From: Streptomyces glaucescens | GTDB lineage: Bacteria > Actinomycetota > Actinomycetes > Streptomycetales > Streptomycetaceae | Direction: 5' to 3' | Assembly (NCBI RefSeq): GCF_000761215.1 | Contig: NZ_CP009438.1 | Span: 806,001-870,000 of the forward strand | Length of the DNA stretch: 64,000 bases | Shown: positions 55,095 through 63,836 of the stretch, piece by piece | How positions within the stretch are numbered: position 1 is the first letter of the stretch | Layout: each line of letters starts with the position of its first letter | The notes under the pieces: model-generated | The model's database searches: none | What the model saw: only the letters and a program-made list of their open reading frames with translations | What the model was told of the DNA's origin: nothing | Position numbers and translations under genes: made by a program

Positions 55095-55679
55095 ATGGCC
55101 AGAACCAAGGAATTCGATCCGGACGCCGCCCTGCAGTCGGCCCTCGAACTGTTCTGGCGCCGGGGGTACGAGGCGACGTCCATGGCGGACCTCGTGGAGC
55201 ACCTCGGCATCGGACGCGCCAGCATCTACGCCACCTTCGGCAACAAGCGCGACCTGTATCTGAAGGCGCTCGACCGCTACGGCGAGTCCCACAACCCCGC
55301 GCTGCTGCGCGAACTGTCCCAGCCGGGCCCCGCGCTGCCCGCCGTGCGGGCGGTCGTCCGGCGGTTCGCGGCCGAGGCCATGGACTCCACCCGCCGTACG
55401 GCCGGGTGCTTCGTCACCAACACGGCGGCCGAGCTGGCCCCGCACGACGGCGCCGCCGCCCGGCGGGTGGAGTCGAGCTGGGAACACGTCGAGACCCTGC
55501 TGCACGCGGCGCTGGTGCGGGCCCAGGCTCAGGGCGAGCTGCCCGAGGAGCGCGATCCGCGGGCGCTGGCCCGGATGCTGCTGGTGCTGATGCAGGGCCT
55601 GCGCGTCGTCGGCAAGGCCTCGGACGACCCCGCGCGGGTACGGGACGCGGCCGAGCAGGCGCTCGCGCTGCTGGACTGA
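55095..55679 (+). CDS. TetR/AcrR-family transcriptional regulator
   Basis: The 194-residue regulator begins MARTKEFDPDAALQSALELF and has HTH residues TSMADLVEHLGIGRASIYAT. The C-terminal domain carries TAGCFVTNTAAELAPHDGAA. This is the TetR branch that controls drug or fatty-acid efflux genes. It precedes an MFS and an SDR gene, and a shared motif occurs at 55059 and 55738. Autoregulation and control of the efflux unit are inferred. Confidence 0.92.
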   Translation: MARTKEFDPDAALQSALELFWRRGYEATSMADLVEHLGIGRASIYATFGNKRDLYLKALDRYGESHNPALLRELSQPGPALPAVRAVVRRFAAEAMDSTRRTAGCFVTNTAAELAPHDGAAARRVESSWEHVETLLHAALVRAQAQGELPEERDPRALARMLLVLMQGLRVVGKASDDPARVRDAAEQALALLD

Positions 55680-55737
55680 CCCGCCCCCACGGAAGACCGG
55701 TCACCCTCCGGGGTGCCCCCTTGCGTCACCTCGATAA

Positions 55738-55751
55738 TTGACCGATCGATC
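55738..55751. promoter_or_regulatory. Shared operator copy 2, upstream of MFS
   Basis: TTGACCGATCGATC (55738-55751), 17 bp before the MFS ATG, parallels the motif at 55059. TTGACC could also serve as the -35 hexamer, so bound repressor would block RNA polymerase. Confidence 0.55.
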
Positions 55752-55767
55752 CAGAAAGAGGGGGCCC

Positions 55768-57129
55768 ATGACCGCGGTCGCCACCGCTCCGGCCGCCGGC
55801 GGTCCGGTGCGTGCCACCGGTCCCGCCTTCACGCTGCTCGCCTCCTTACAGGTCACCCTGATCTTCACGCTGGCCGCCGTCGCCGTACCGTTGCCCGAGA
55901 TCGGCCGTCACTTCGGGACGCCCCGCGAGGAGCTGATCCTGCTGAGCGCGGCCTACGGACTCACCTTCGCCGGCCTGCTGCTGTTCGGGGGCCGCCTGGC
56001 CGACCGGTACGGCGGGCGGCGCACCCTCCTCGCCGGACTGCTGCTCCTCGCCGCGGCCTCGGCCGCCGCGCCGCTCGCCCCCGGATACGCCGCACTGCTC
56101 GGCGCCCGGTTCGGGCAGGGCGCCGGGGCCGCCCTGGTCGCGCCCGCCGCGCTGGCCGTGGTGCGGGCCCTGTTCCCCGAACCGGCCGCGTTCCGCCGGG
56201 CGATGGCGAGCTGGGGCGGCCTGTCCGTGCTCGGCGCCGCGGCGGGCCAGCTGCTCTCCGGGGCCGTCTCCGCCCTGCTGTCCTGGCGCTGGGCCCTCGC
56301 CGCGCCGCTCGCGGTCACGGTCCTCGCCCTGCCGCTCGTACCCCGGCTGCTCCCGGCCGACGGCCCGCGACAACGAACCGGCCGTCTCGACGTGGCCGGC
56401 GCGCTGCTCTCGACCACCGGGATCGTGTCCGTCAGTTACGGTCTGGTCCTCACCGACGCCCGGCCCTGGGGCTCGGCGCCGGTCCTGGTCCCGCTCGGCA
56501 CCGGGGCCGTCCTGCTCGCCGCCCTCCTCGTGGTGGAGCGGCGCACGGCCGACCCGCTGCTGCCGCCCGGCTTCCTGCGCGACGGGCGGCGCGCGCTCGG
56601 GCTGGCCGCCACCGCGCTGACGGCGGCGGGGACCAGCACCGTCTTCGTGCTGTTCTCGCTCCATCTCCAGGAGGAGCGCGGCTGGTCGGCCCTGCGCACC
56701 TCGGCGGCGTTCGCGCCGTTCGCGGTGGCGCTCCTCGTCTCCGGCCGGGTGTCCGGGCGGCTCGTCGAACGGCTCGGGCCCGCGACGGTCACCGCGGGCG
56801 GCCTGGCCACCGGCGCCGGCGGGCTGGGGCTGCTCGCCCTGACCGGGCTCGACGACGGTCTCTCCTACGGCCACGGCGTCCTGCCCGGCCTCGTCCTGCT
56901 CCCCCTGGGAGCCGCCGCGGCGTTCGCCGGGGCGGCGGTGCTGGCCACCGAGCGGGTGCCCGCCGCGCGGTCCGGGCTGGCCGGCGGGGTGCACAACACC
57001 GCGATGGAGGCCGGGCCGACCGTGCTCTTCGCCCTGCTGCTGGCCACCGGCGGCGACCGGGCGAGCCTCGCCGCGGCGGCGGCGCTCTTCGCGCTCGCCG
57101 CCCCGCTCCCGCGCCTCACACGCCGCTGA
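55768..57129 (+). CDS. MFS efflux transporter
   Basis: The 453-residue protein has about 12-14 spans, GRLADRYGGRRTLLAGLLLL (loop 2-3 motif), RFGQGAGAALVAPAALAVV in span 4-5 and GLAGGVHNTAMEAGPTVLFA near the end, typical of DHA2-type drug exporters. ATG 55768 follows AGAGGGGG. It is probably repressed by the preceding TetR, and the SDR gene follows 49 bp later. Confidence 0.9.
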   Translation: MTAVATAPAAGGPVRATGPAFTLLASLQVTLIFTLAAVAVPLPEIGRHFGTPREELILLSAAYGLTFAGLLLFGGRLADRYGGRRTLLAGLLLLAAASAAAPLAPGYAALLGARFGQGAGAALVAPAALAVVRALFPEPAAFRRAMASWGGLSVLGAAAGQLLSGAVSALLSWRWALAAPLAVTVLALPLVPRLLPADGPRQRTGRLDVAGALLSTTGIVSVSYGLVLTDARPWGSAPVLVPLGTGAVLLAALLVVERRTADPLLPPGFLRDGRRALGLAATALTAAGTSTVFVLFSLHLQEERGWSALRTSAAFAPFAVALLVSGRVSGRLVERLGPATVTAGGLATGAGGLGLLALTGLDDGLSYGHGVLPGLVLLPLGAAAAFAGAAVLATERVPAARSGLAGGVHNTAMEAGPTVLFALLLATGGDRASLAAAAALFALAAPLPRLTRR

Positions 57130-57178
57130 CCACTTCCCTTCCGTGATCGACAACCCATCCGAAGAAAGGCACTTCCTC

Positions 57179-57943
57179 ATGTCCCGCACTCGCTTCGCCG
57201 ACCGCGCCGTCCTCGTCACCGGCGCCGGATCCGGCATCGGCCGGGCCGTCGCCCTCGCGTTCGCCGCCGAAGGAGCACGCGTCGTCGTGGCCGGGCGCGG
57301 CCGGGCGGCGCTCGACGAGACCGCCGCCCTGATCGAGGCGGCCGGCGGTACGGCGCTCGCCCACACCGCCGACGTCAGCCGCGCCGACGACGTGACCGCA
57401 CTGGTCCGGGCGGCCGTCGACCGGTTCGGCTCGCTCGACGTGGCCGTCAACAACGCGGGTGTCTTCCGCGGCGGGCCGCTGCCCGAGATGACCGGGGAGG
57501 ACTGGCGGACCGTGCTCGACATCAACGTCACCGGCGTCTTCCTCGCCATGGCGGCCGAGATCCGGCAGATGCGCGCCCAGCCGGGCGGCGGCGCGATCGT
57601 CAACATCGCCTCCAACCTGGGCACCCACCAGCAGGTGCCCGGCACCACCGCCTACGCCGCGACCAAGGCGGCCGTCACCTCGCTCACCCGGGGCGCCGCC
57701 CTGGAGCACATCGGGGAAGGCGTGCGGATCAACGCGGTGAGCCCGGGGGCGTCCGACACGGCCATGTCGCTCCGGCCGGGCGAGACCGAGGCGGAGCGGG
57801 CCGTGCGGATGAAGGAACAGTCGCCGCTGGGCCGGGTCGCCGCCACGGAGGAGGTGGCGCAGGCGGTGCTGTATCTGGCGTCCGACGCCGCCGCGTCCCT
57901 GGTCGGCACCGACCTCGTGATCGACGGCGGCGCGTCGCTGTAG
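57179..57943 (+). CDS. SDR-family oxidoreductase
   Basis: The 254-residue dehydrogenase has cofactor motif TGAGSGIGRAVA (residues 14-25), NNAGVFRGGPLPEM, catalytic Ser in NIASNLGTHQQ and YAATK (Tyr about 159). Its classical SDR C-terminus is GTDLVIDGGASL. ATG 57179 follows AAAGG. It lies downstream of the MFS and is likely co-regulated by the TetR. The substrate is unknown. Confidence 0.9.
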   Translation: MSRTRFADRAVLVTGAGSGIGRAVALAFAAEGARVVVAGRGRAALDETAALIEAAGGTALAHTADVSRADDVTALVRAAVDRFGSLDVAVNNAGVFRGGPLPEMTGEDWRTVLDINVTGVFLAMAAEIRQMRAQPGGGAIVNIASNLGTHQQVPGTTAYAATKAAVTSLTRGAALEHIGEGVRINAVSPGASDTAMSLRPGETEAERAVRMKEQSPLGRVAATEEVAQAVLYLASDAAASLVGTDLVIDGGASL

Positions 57944-57990
57944 CGGCCCGGGCCGGCCCGGCGCGTCGCTGTAGCGGCCCGGGTCAGCCC
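57929..57990. repeat. Tandem duplication of the SDR 3' end
   Basis: A 31-bp unit containing GGCGCGTCGCTGTAGCGGCCC occurs twice (57929-57959 and 57960-57990), with only a few differences in the last bases. The first copy carries the SDR stop codon. The second lies between the convergent SDR and ROK genes and reaches into the ROK stop. Confidence 0.85.
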
Positions 57991-59225
57991 GTGAGCGCCC
58001 CGAGCGGGTCGTCCAGCACCGGCTGCCAGGCCAGCTCCGCCGCGCCGACCAGACTGTTGTGGTCGAGGGTGCAGGGCAGGATGGGGACGCCGCCGCTGGG
58101 GCCCCACAGGCTGCGGTCGGCCACCACCGCGCGCAGCCGCTCCGGGTCGGTGTCCAGGAGGGTGCGGTGCAGACCGCCGAGGATGATCCGGTCCGGGTTG
58201 AGGATGTTGACCAGCCCGGCCAGGCCCAGGCCCAGCCGGTCGATCAGCGCCTCGGCGGCGGTGCGGACGGCCGGGTCGGCGTACTCCTCGCGGAGCAGGT
58301 CGTTGGCCTGCTGGAGCAGCGACACCTCGGGCCCCGGATCGCGGCCGGCCGTGGTGAGCAGGGCCAGCGGGTCGGCCTCCACGTCGAGGCAGCCCCGGCT
58401 GCCGCAGTGGCAGGCGCGGCCCTCGGGGTTGACGGTGAGGTGACCGACCTCCAGGGCGAGGCCCGAACTGCCCGAGTGCAGCCGCCCGTCGAGCACCAGC
58501 GCGCCGCCGACACCGCGGTGCCCGGTGGCCACGCACAGCAGGTCACGGGCGCCGCGGCCGGCGCCGTGCCGGTGCTCGGCGAGCGCGGCGAGGTTGACGT
58601 CGTTGGCGGCGAAGGCGGGCCCGGAGATGCCGGCGGCGCGCACGCACCCGGCGAAGATCTCCCGCACCGGCGCGCCCGCGGGCCAGGCCAGGTGCAGCGG
58701 ATTGAGCGCCAGGCCCTCCGGCTCGGCGACGGCGGACGGCACCGCGAGTCCGGCGCCCACGCACCGCCGTCCGGTCTGCCGCAGCAGGTCCGCGCCCGCC
58801 TCGACGACCGAGCCGAGCACCTTGGCGGGGTCGGCGTCGATGGTCTCGCAGCCGGGCGCGGTGGCGACGATCCGCCCGCCGAGCCCGACCAGCGCGGCCC
58901 GGAAGCCGTCGGCGTGCACCTGGGCGGCGAGAACCACGGGGCCGTCCTCGGCGACCCGCAGCCGATGCGAGGGGCGGCCCTGGGAACCGGCGGCGGCGCC
59001 GGGCCTGGCATCGACCCGGATCAGGCCCAGGGCCTCCAGTTCGGCGGCGACCGCGCCGGCCGTGGCGCGGGTGACGCCGAGTTCGGCGGTGAGCACGGCG
59101 CGCGTGGGCGCCCGTCCGGTGTGCACGAGCTCCAGCGCGGGACCGAGCGCACCGCGCCCCCGGTCCAGCCGCGCCCTCGAGGTGGTCCCTTCCCCCGCCG
59201 GACGGGGGTCAGCCTTGCCGCTCAT
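57984..59225 (-). CDS. ROK-family transcriptional regulator
   Basis: The 413-residue protein has an N-terminal winged-helix (TRAVLTAELGVTRATAGAVA) and a ROK kinase-like domain with VATGHRGVGGALVLDGRLHS and the zinc motif GHLTVNPEGRACHCGSRGCL. Kinase-like repressors of this type sense sugars. No adjacent operon is obviously regulated; the convergent SDR unit is separate. Confidence 0.9.
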   Translation of the reverse strand: MSGKADPRPAGEGTTSRARLDRGRGALGPALELVHTGRAPTRAVLTAELGVTRATAGAVAAELEALGLIRVDARPGAAAGSQGRPSHRLRVAEDGPVVLAAQVHADGFRAALVGLGGRIVATAPGCETIDADPAKVLGSVVEAGADLLRQTGRRCVGAGLAVPSAVAEPEGLALNPLHLAWPAGAPVREIFAGCVRAAGISGPAFAANDVNLAALAEHRHGAGRGARDLLCVATGHRGVGGALVLDGRLHSGSSGLALEVGHLTVNPEGRACHCGSRGCLDVEADPLALLTTAGRDPGPEVSLLQQANDLLREEYADPAVRTAAEALIDRLGLGLAGLVNILNPDRIILGGLHRTLLDTDPERLRAVVADRSLWGPSGGVPILPCTLDHNSLVGAAELAWQPVLDDPLGALTG

Positions 59226-59252
59226 GAGGGTGAGTCTCCCATGATCCGCCCG

Positions 59253-59951
59253 TCAGCCGGCCGCCGGGAAGCCGCTCACCCGCAGGGTCACATTGAGCCG
59301 TCCCCGCAGTCCCAGCCAGGGCGGCGCCGTCCCCGGGTGCACGCGGGGCACCCCGTGGTGGGCGAGCCGGGAGGGCCCGCCGAACACGAACAGGTCGCCG
59401 CTGCGCAGCTCCACGTCGGTGTAGGGGCGCCCGCGGGTCTCGGGGTTGCCGAAGCGGAAGACGCAGGTGTCGCCGAGGCTCAGGGACACCACGGGCGCGT
59501 CGGAGCGTTCGTCGGCGTCGCGGTGCATGCCCATGCGGGCGTCGCCGGTGTAGAAGTTGACCAGGGCGACGTCGTACGCCGGGCCCGGCGGGGTGCCGGC
59601 CGCCGCGTCCGCCGCGGCACCACCGGCCTCCGTCCCGCCGAGCGCGTCGGCGACCGCGCGCCGTCCGAGGTCGCCGAGCCAGCCGGGGAAGGGCTTGACC
59701 GGGGCGCCGTCCCCGTCGACGGCCGTGCGCGCGTAGGCGTACGGGTACCAGTGCAGGCCCAGGCAGACCTGGCGGGCGGTCATGGTGCCGCCGCCGGGCG
59801 TGCGGACGGTGCGCAGTCCGGCGGGCGGGCGGGCCCAGTCCCGGCAGGCCGCGAGCAGTTCGCGCTGGCCGTCCGGGTCCAGCCAGTCCGGGACGTGCAC
59901 CGCGCCCGGCGCCACCCGTGCCCGCTCTCGGGGGAACAGCTCGGCGTCCAT
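59253..59951 (-). CDS. AlkB-like alpha-ketoglutarate-dependent dioxygenase
   Basis: The 232-residue protein begins MDAELFPRERARVAPGAVHV. It carries the AlkB iron motif MGMHRDADE (His/Asp about 141-143), VVSLSLGDTCVFRFGNPETR, RPYTDVELRSGDLFVFGGPS, the distal His in LAHHGVPRV, and RLNVTLR with the 2-oxoglutarate Arg. AlkB enzymes demethylate alkylated DNA or RNA bases. ATG 59951 has GGGGAGG 9 nt upstream; ATG 59960 is too close to it. Confidence 0.92.
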   Translation of the reverse strand: MDAELFPRERARVAPGAVHVPDWLDPDGQRELLAACRDWARPPAGLRTVRTPGGGTMTARQVCLGLHWYPYAYARTAVDGDGAPVKPFPGWLGDLGRRAVADALGGTEAGGAAADAAAGTPPGPAYDVALVNFYTGDARMGMHRDADERSDAPVVSLSLGDTCVFRFGNPETRGRPYTDVELRSGDLFVFGGPSRLAHHGVPRVHPGTAPPWLGLRGRLNVTLRVSGFPAAG

Positions 59952-60032
59952 GCCGTCCATCCTCCCCCACCGTCCCGGCGCGCTCACCGGCGCACGGTCG
60001 CTGAACTGCGGCTCCGCTAGCCTTGACGCACG

Positions 60033-61181
60033 ATGAACGACCGTATGACGACCCCCTGGGGCGAGCTGGCGCTCACCCGTTTCCCCGAGGACCCGCGCGA
60101 CCGCCTGCGGGCCTGGGACGCCTCCGACGCCTATCTGCTGCGGCACCTCGCGGCCCAGGACGTCCCGCTCGACGGCACGGTCGTGATCCTGGGCGACCGC
60201 TGGGGCGCGCTGGCCACGGCGCTCGCCGGGCACGCGCCGGCGCAGGTCACCGATTCCTTCCTCACCCAGGAGGCGACCCGGGCGAACCTGGCGCGGGCCG
60301 GTGTCCAGCCGGGCCAGGTGCAGCTTCGCACCACGCAGGATCCGCCGCCGGAGCGGATCGACGTGCTGCTGGTGCGGGTGCCGAAGAGCCTCGCGCTGCT
60401 GGAGGACCAGCTGCTGCGGCTGGCGCCCGCGCTGCACGCGGACTCGGTGGTCGTCGGCACCGGCATGGTGAAGGAGATCCACACCTCCACGCTCCGGCTG
60501 TTCGAGCGGATCGTCGGCCCCACCCGCACCTCGCTCGCCGAACAGAAGGCGCGGCTGATCTTCGCCACCCCGGACCCGTCGCTGAGCCGTCCCGCCAACC
60601 CGTGGCCGTACCGCTACGCGCTGCCCGACGGCATCGGGCCGGCCTCCGGGCACACCGTCGTCAACCACGCGGGCGTGTTCTGCGCCGACCGGCTGGACAT
60701 CGGCACGCGGTTCTTCCTGGGGCATCTCCCGCCGAGCCGGGGGGCGCGGCGGGTGGTGGACCTGGGCTGCGGCAACGGGGTCGTGGGGACGGCGGTGGCA
60801 CTGGCCGATCCGCAGGCCGAAGTGCTGTTCGTGGACGAGTCGTTCCAGGCGGTGGCGTCCGCCGAGGCGACGTACAGGGCCAACGGGGTGCCGGGGCACG
60901 CCGAGTTCCGGGTCGGGGACGGGCTGGCGGGTGTGGCGCCCGGCAGCGCCGACGTCGTGCTCAACAATCCGCCGTTCCACTCCCACCAGGCCACGACGGA
61001 CGCCACGGCCTGGCGGATGTTCAGCGGCGCCCGGCGGGTGCTGCGGCCGGGCGGTGAACTGTGGGTGGTCGGCAACCGGCACCTCGGGTACCACGTGAAG
61101 CTGCGGCGGCTGTTCGGCAACAGCGAAGTGGTCGCCGCCGACCGCAAGTTCGTGGTGCTGAAGGCGGTCAAGCGGCGCTGA
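60033..61181 (+). CDS. RlmG/RsmC-type rRNA guanine-N2 methyltransferase
   Basis: The 382-residue methyltransferase has a degenerate N-terminal domain and a SAM-binding domain with VVDLGCGNGVVG (near 243), LFVDESFQAV, and the NNPPFH motif (near 311) typical of m2G methyltransferases, then RVLRPGGELWVVGNRHLGYH. The tandem-domain layout and length fit RlmG, which modifies 23S rRNA. Its end overlaps the convergent aldolase gene by 14 bp. Confidence 0.88.
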   Translation: MNDRMTTPWGELALTRFPEDPRDRLRAWDASDAYLLRHLAAQDVPLDGTVVILGDRWGALATALAGHAPAQVTDSFLTQEATRANLARAGVQPGQVQLRTTQDPPPERIDVLLVRVPKSLALLEDQLLRLAPALHADSVVVGTGMVKEIHTSTLRLFERIVGPTRTSLAEQKARLIFATPDPSLSRPANPWPYRYALPDGIGPASGHTVVNHAGVFCADRLDIGTRFFLGHLPPSRGARRVVDLGCGNGVVGTAVALADPQAEVLFVDESFQAVASAEATYRANGVPGHAEFRVGDGLAGVAPGSADVVLNNPPFHSHQATTDATAWRMFSGARRVLRPGGELWVVGNRHLGYHVKLRRLFGNSEVVAADRKFVVLKAVKRR

Positions 61182-62022
61182 GCGTGCGGAGGAGCCGCGC
61201 GGCCGTGTCGGCCATCGCCTCCCGCCCCGCGCCGAGGTAGGTCCGCGGGTCCACCGCCTCGGGGTGGCCGGCGAGATGCGTGCGGATCGCCGCGGTCATG
61301 GCGATGTTGAGCGCGGTGCCGATGTTGACCTTGGTGATGCCGCCCGCGACCGCCGCGGTCAGTTCGTCGTCCGGCAGCCCGGAGGAGCCGTGCAGCACGA
61401 GCGGCACGTCGAGGCGCGCGGCGAGGCGCTTGAGCAGGTCGTGGTCGAGGCGCGCGGTGCGGGTGGTCATGGCGTGGACACTGCCCACGGCGACCGCGAG
61501 GGCGTCCACCCCGGTGTCCGCGACGAAGGCGCGGGCCTGCGCGGGACGGGTGCGCGCGCCCGGCGCGTGGGCGTCCAGCGGGGGCCGTCCGTCCTTGCCG
61601 CCCACCTCCCCCAGCTCCGCCTCGATCCACAGCCCCCGGGCGTGCGCCCAGTCGGCGGCGGCCCGGGTGGCGGCCAGGTTCTCGGCGTACGGCAGCCGGG
61701 CCGCGTCGTACATCACGGAACTGAACCCGGCGTCCGGCGCCTGCCGCAGGAGGCTCTCGCCGCGGACGTGGTCGAGGTGCAGGGCGACGGGGACGGCCGC
61801 CTGTTCGGCGGCGCTGACGGCGGCGCGGGCGAGCGGCAGCAGCCGTCCGTGGCGGAAGCGCACGGCGTTCTCGCTGACCTGGAGGACGACGGGTGCGCCC
61901 GCGGCCTCCGCGCCGGCGACGACCGCCTCGACGTGTTCCAGGGTGATGACGTTGAAGGCGGCCACGGCGCGGCGGGCCGCGGCGGCGGCGGTGACCAACT
62001 CGCCGGTGGTGACGAGAGACAC
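61168..62022 (-). CDS. Class II fructose/tagatose-bisphosphate aldolase family protein
   Basis: The 284-residue aldolase has AAFNVITLEHVEAVVAGAEA, ALHLDHVRGESLLRQAPDAG (zinc His/Asp), YDAARLPYAENLAATRAAAD, EAELGEVGGKDG, ALAVAVGSVHAMTTR, LVLHGSSGLPDDELTAAVAG and ITKVNIGTALN, the Zn-dependent class II active site. With the SIS isomerase gene just upstream, it looks like a GatY/AgaY-type pair for amino-sugar or tagatose catabolism. The substrate is inferred. Confidence 0.9.
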   Translation of the reverse strand: MSLVTTGELVTAAAAARRAVAAFNVITLEHVEAVVAGAEAAGAPVVLQVSENAVRFRHGRLLPLARAAVSAAEQAAVPVALHLDHVRGESLLRQAPDAGFSSVMYDAARLPYAENLAATRAAADWAHARGLWIEAELGEVGGKDGRPPLDAHAPGARTRPAQARAFVADTGVDALAVAVGSVHAMTTRTARLDHDLLKRLAARLDVPLVLHGSSGLPDDELTAAVAGGITKVNIGTALNIAMTAAIRTHLAGHPEAVDPRTYLGAGREAMADTAARLLRTLSAA

Positions 62023-62043
62023 GGTCGGTCCTTTCCGGCGGGG

Positions 62044-62925
62044 TCAGGGCGCGAGGATCACCGATCGGGTGAGGTGGCGGGGGCGGTCCGGGTCGAGGCC
62101 GCGGGCGGCGGCGACGGCGACCGCGAGGCGCTGGGCGCGGACCAGTTCGGCGAGCGGGTCGAGGCCGCCGGCGATCCACTGGGCGCCGGTGGCGCGGACC
62201 TCGTCGGCGAGTCCGGGCGGCGCCTGGCCCAGCATCCAGGTGGCGGTGCCGCGCGTGCTGACACTGATGGGGCCGTGCCGGTACTCCATCGCCGGGTAGG
62301 ACTCGCTCCAGGCGCCGGCGGCCTCGCGCATCTTCAGGGCGGCCTCGTCGGCGAGGCCCACCGTCCAGCCGCGGCCGAGGAAGGCGAACCGGGTGCGGCC
62401 GGCGAGTCCCTGCGGCAGGTCCCCGGCGAGGGCGGTGCGGGCGTCGGCGGTGACGGCGTCGGTGTGCAGGCCGAGGTGGGCGCGGAGGAGGGTGAGCGCG
62501 GTGGTCGCGAAGCGGGTCTGGACGACGGAGCGTTCGTCCGCGTAGTCGAGGACGACGAGGTCGTCGGCGGTCTCGGCGACGGGGGTGGCCGGGTCGGCGG
62601 TGACGGCGGTGGTGCGCAGGCGGCCCCGCAACTCGCCCAGCAGTTCGAGGACTTCGGTGGTGGTGCCGGAGCGGGTGAGGGCCACCACCCGGTCGTAGGG
62701 GCGGCCGTGCGGGAACTCGGAGGCGGCGAACGCGTCGGTCTCGCCCTGGCCGGCGCCCTCCCGCAGGGCGGCGGCGGCGCGGGCCATGAAGTATGAGGTG
62801 CCGCAGCCGACGAACGCCACCCGCTCCCCCGGCGCGGGCAGCGCGGCGCGGTGTCCGGGTGCCTGCCCCGCGGCTCGGGTCCAGCACTCCGGCTGGGTGC
62901 GCAGCTCGTCCTCGACATGGGTCAT
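62044..62925 (-). CDS. SIS-domain sugar isomerase/deaminase
   Basis: The 293-residue protein has two SIS domains: FVGCGTSYFMARAAAALREG, VVALTRSGTTTEVLELLGEL and FLGRGWTVGLADEAALKMRE, AGAWSESYPAMEYRHGPISV. The AgaS/FrlB-type deglycase or isomerase class is likely. ATG 62925 follows GGGAGG at 9 nt. It starts the unit ending with the aldolase and is divergent from the DeoR gene. This suggests sugar-phosphate catabolism controlled by that regulator. Confidence 0.9.
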   Translation of the reverse strand: MTHVEDELRTQPECWTRAAGQAPGHRAALPAPGERVAFVGCGTSYFMARAAAALREGAGQGETDAFAASEFPHGRPYDRVVALTRSGTTTEVLELLGELRGRLRTTAVTADPATPVAETADDLVVLDYADERSVVQTRFATTALTLLRAHLGLHTDAVTADARTALAGDLPQGLAGRTRFAFLGRGWTVGLADEAALKMREAAGAWSESYPAMEYRHGPISVSTRGTATWMLGQAPPGLADEVRATGAQWIAGGLDPLAELVRAQRLAVAVAAARGLDPDRPRHLTRSVILAP

Positions 62926-63056
62926 GTCGTAGCCCCTCCCACTGATGTGATTGTTCATGCAAGGTAGCGCGCGCTTCCGAGCATCTTCAAGCATGGGGAG
63001 GGAGTGGGGGTGCGCTAGGGTCGCCGAGGAGGACCGGGACCGGATGGAGGGTGCGG
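62926..63056. promoter_or_regulatory. Divergent promoter and candidate DeoR operator
   Basis: The intergenic segment contains TGTGATTGTTCATGCAAGG (from about 62946) and GAGCATCTTCAAGCATGG (from about 62980), which share TTCA and GCATG/CATGC elements. It lies between the SIS gene and the DeoR gene and is the only AT-richer patch there. A regulator site is plausible. Confidence 0.45.
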
Positions 63057-63836
63057 ATGTCGCGCGACGCCCGCTGGAAGGCACTGCTGGAACTGCTCGT
63101 CGAGCGCGGCCGGCTGGACGTCGAGGAGGCCGCCGCCGAGCTGGAGGTGTCGGCCGCCACGATCCGCCGGGACTTCGACCAGCTCGCCGAGCAGCAGATG
63201 CTCGTGCGGACCCGGGGCGGCGCCGTGGTGCACGGGGTGTCGTACGAACTCCCGCTGCGCTACAAGACGGCCCGCCGCGCCTCCGAGAAGCAGCGCATCG
63301 CCAAGGCGGTGGCGGAGCTGATCGCACCCGGCGAGGCGGTCGGGCTGACCGGGGGCACGACCACCACCGAGGTGGCCCGCGCGCTCGCCGTGCGCGGTGA
63401 TCTCGGCTCCGGCTCGCCCGCGCTCACCGTCGTCACCAACGCGCTCAACATCGCCAACGAGCTCGCCGTACGGCCCCAGTTCAAGATCGTCGTGACCGGC
63501 GGGGTGGCACGGGCGCAGTCGTACGAGCTGATCGGGCCGCTCGCGGACGGGGTGCTGGGCCAGGTCACGCTGGATGTGGCGGTGCTCGGTGTCGTCGCCT
63601 TCGACGTGGTGCACGGCGCCGCGGCGCACGACGAGGCGGAGGCCGCGATCAACCGGCTGCTGTGCGAGCGGGCGGAACGGGTGGTGGTCGCCGCCGACTC
63701 CAGCAAGCTGGGCCGCCGCGCCTTCGCCCGCATCTGCGCCGCGCGGGCCGTGGACACCCTGGTGACCGACACGGCGGCGGACGAGGCCGTGGTGCGGCGG
63801 TTCGAGGAGGCGGGGATCCGGGTCGTCGCCGTGTGA
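63057..63836 (+). CDS. DeoR-family transcriptional regulator
   Basis: The 259-residue DeoR protein has the helix-turn-helix VEEAAAELEVSAATIRRDFD, RGGAVVHGVSYELP and the sensor domain GGTTTTEVARALAV, VVTNALNIANEL, VVVAADSSKLGRR. ATG 63057 follows GGAGG at 6 nt. It is divergent from the SIS/aldolase unit and probably represses it in the absence of a phosphosugar. Confidence 0.92.
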   Translation: MSRDARWKALLELLVERGRLDVEEAAAELEVSAATIRRDFDQLAEQQMLVRTRGGAVVHGVSYELPLRYKTARRASEKQRIAKAVAELIAPGEAVGLTGGTTTTEVARALAVRGDLGSGSPALTVVTNALNIANELAVRPQFKIVVTGGVARAQSYELIGPLADGVLGQVTLDVAVLGVVAFDVVHGAAAHDEAEAAINRLLCERAERVVVAADSSKLGRRAFARICAARAVDTLVTDTAADEAVVRRFEEAGIRVVAV

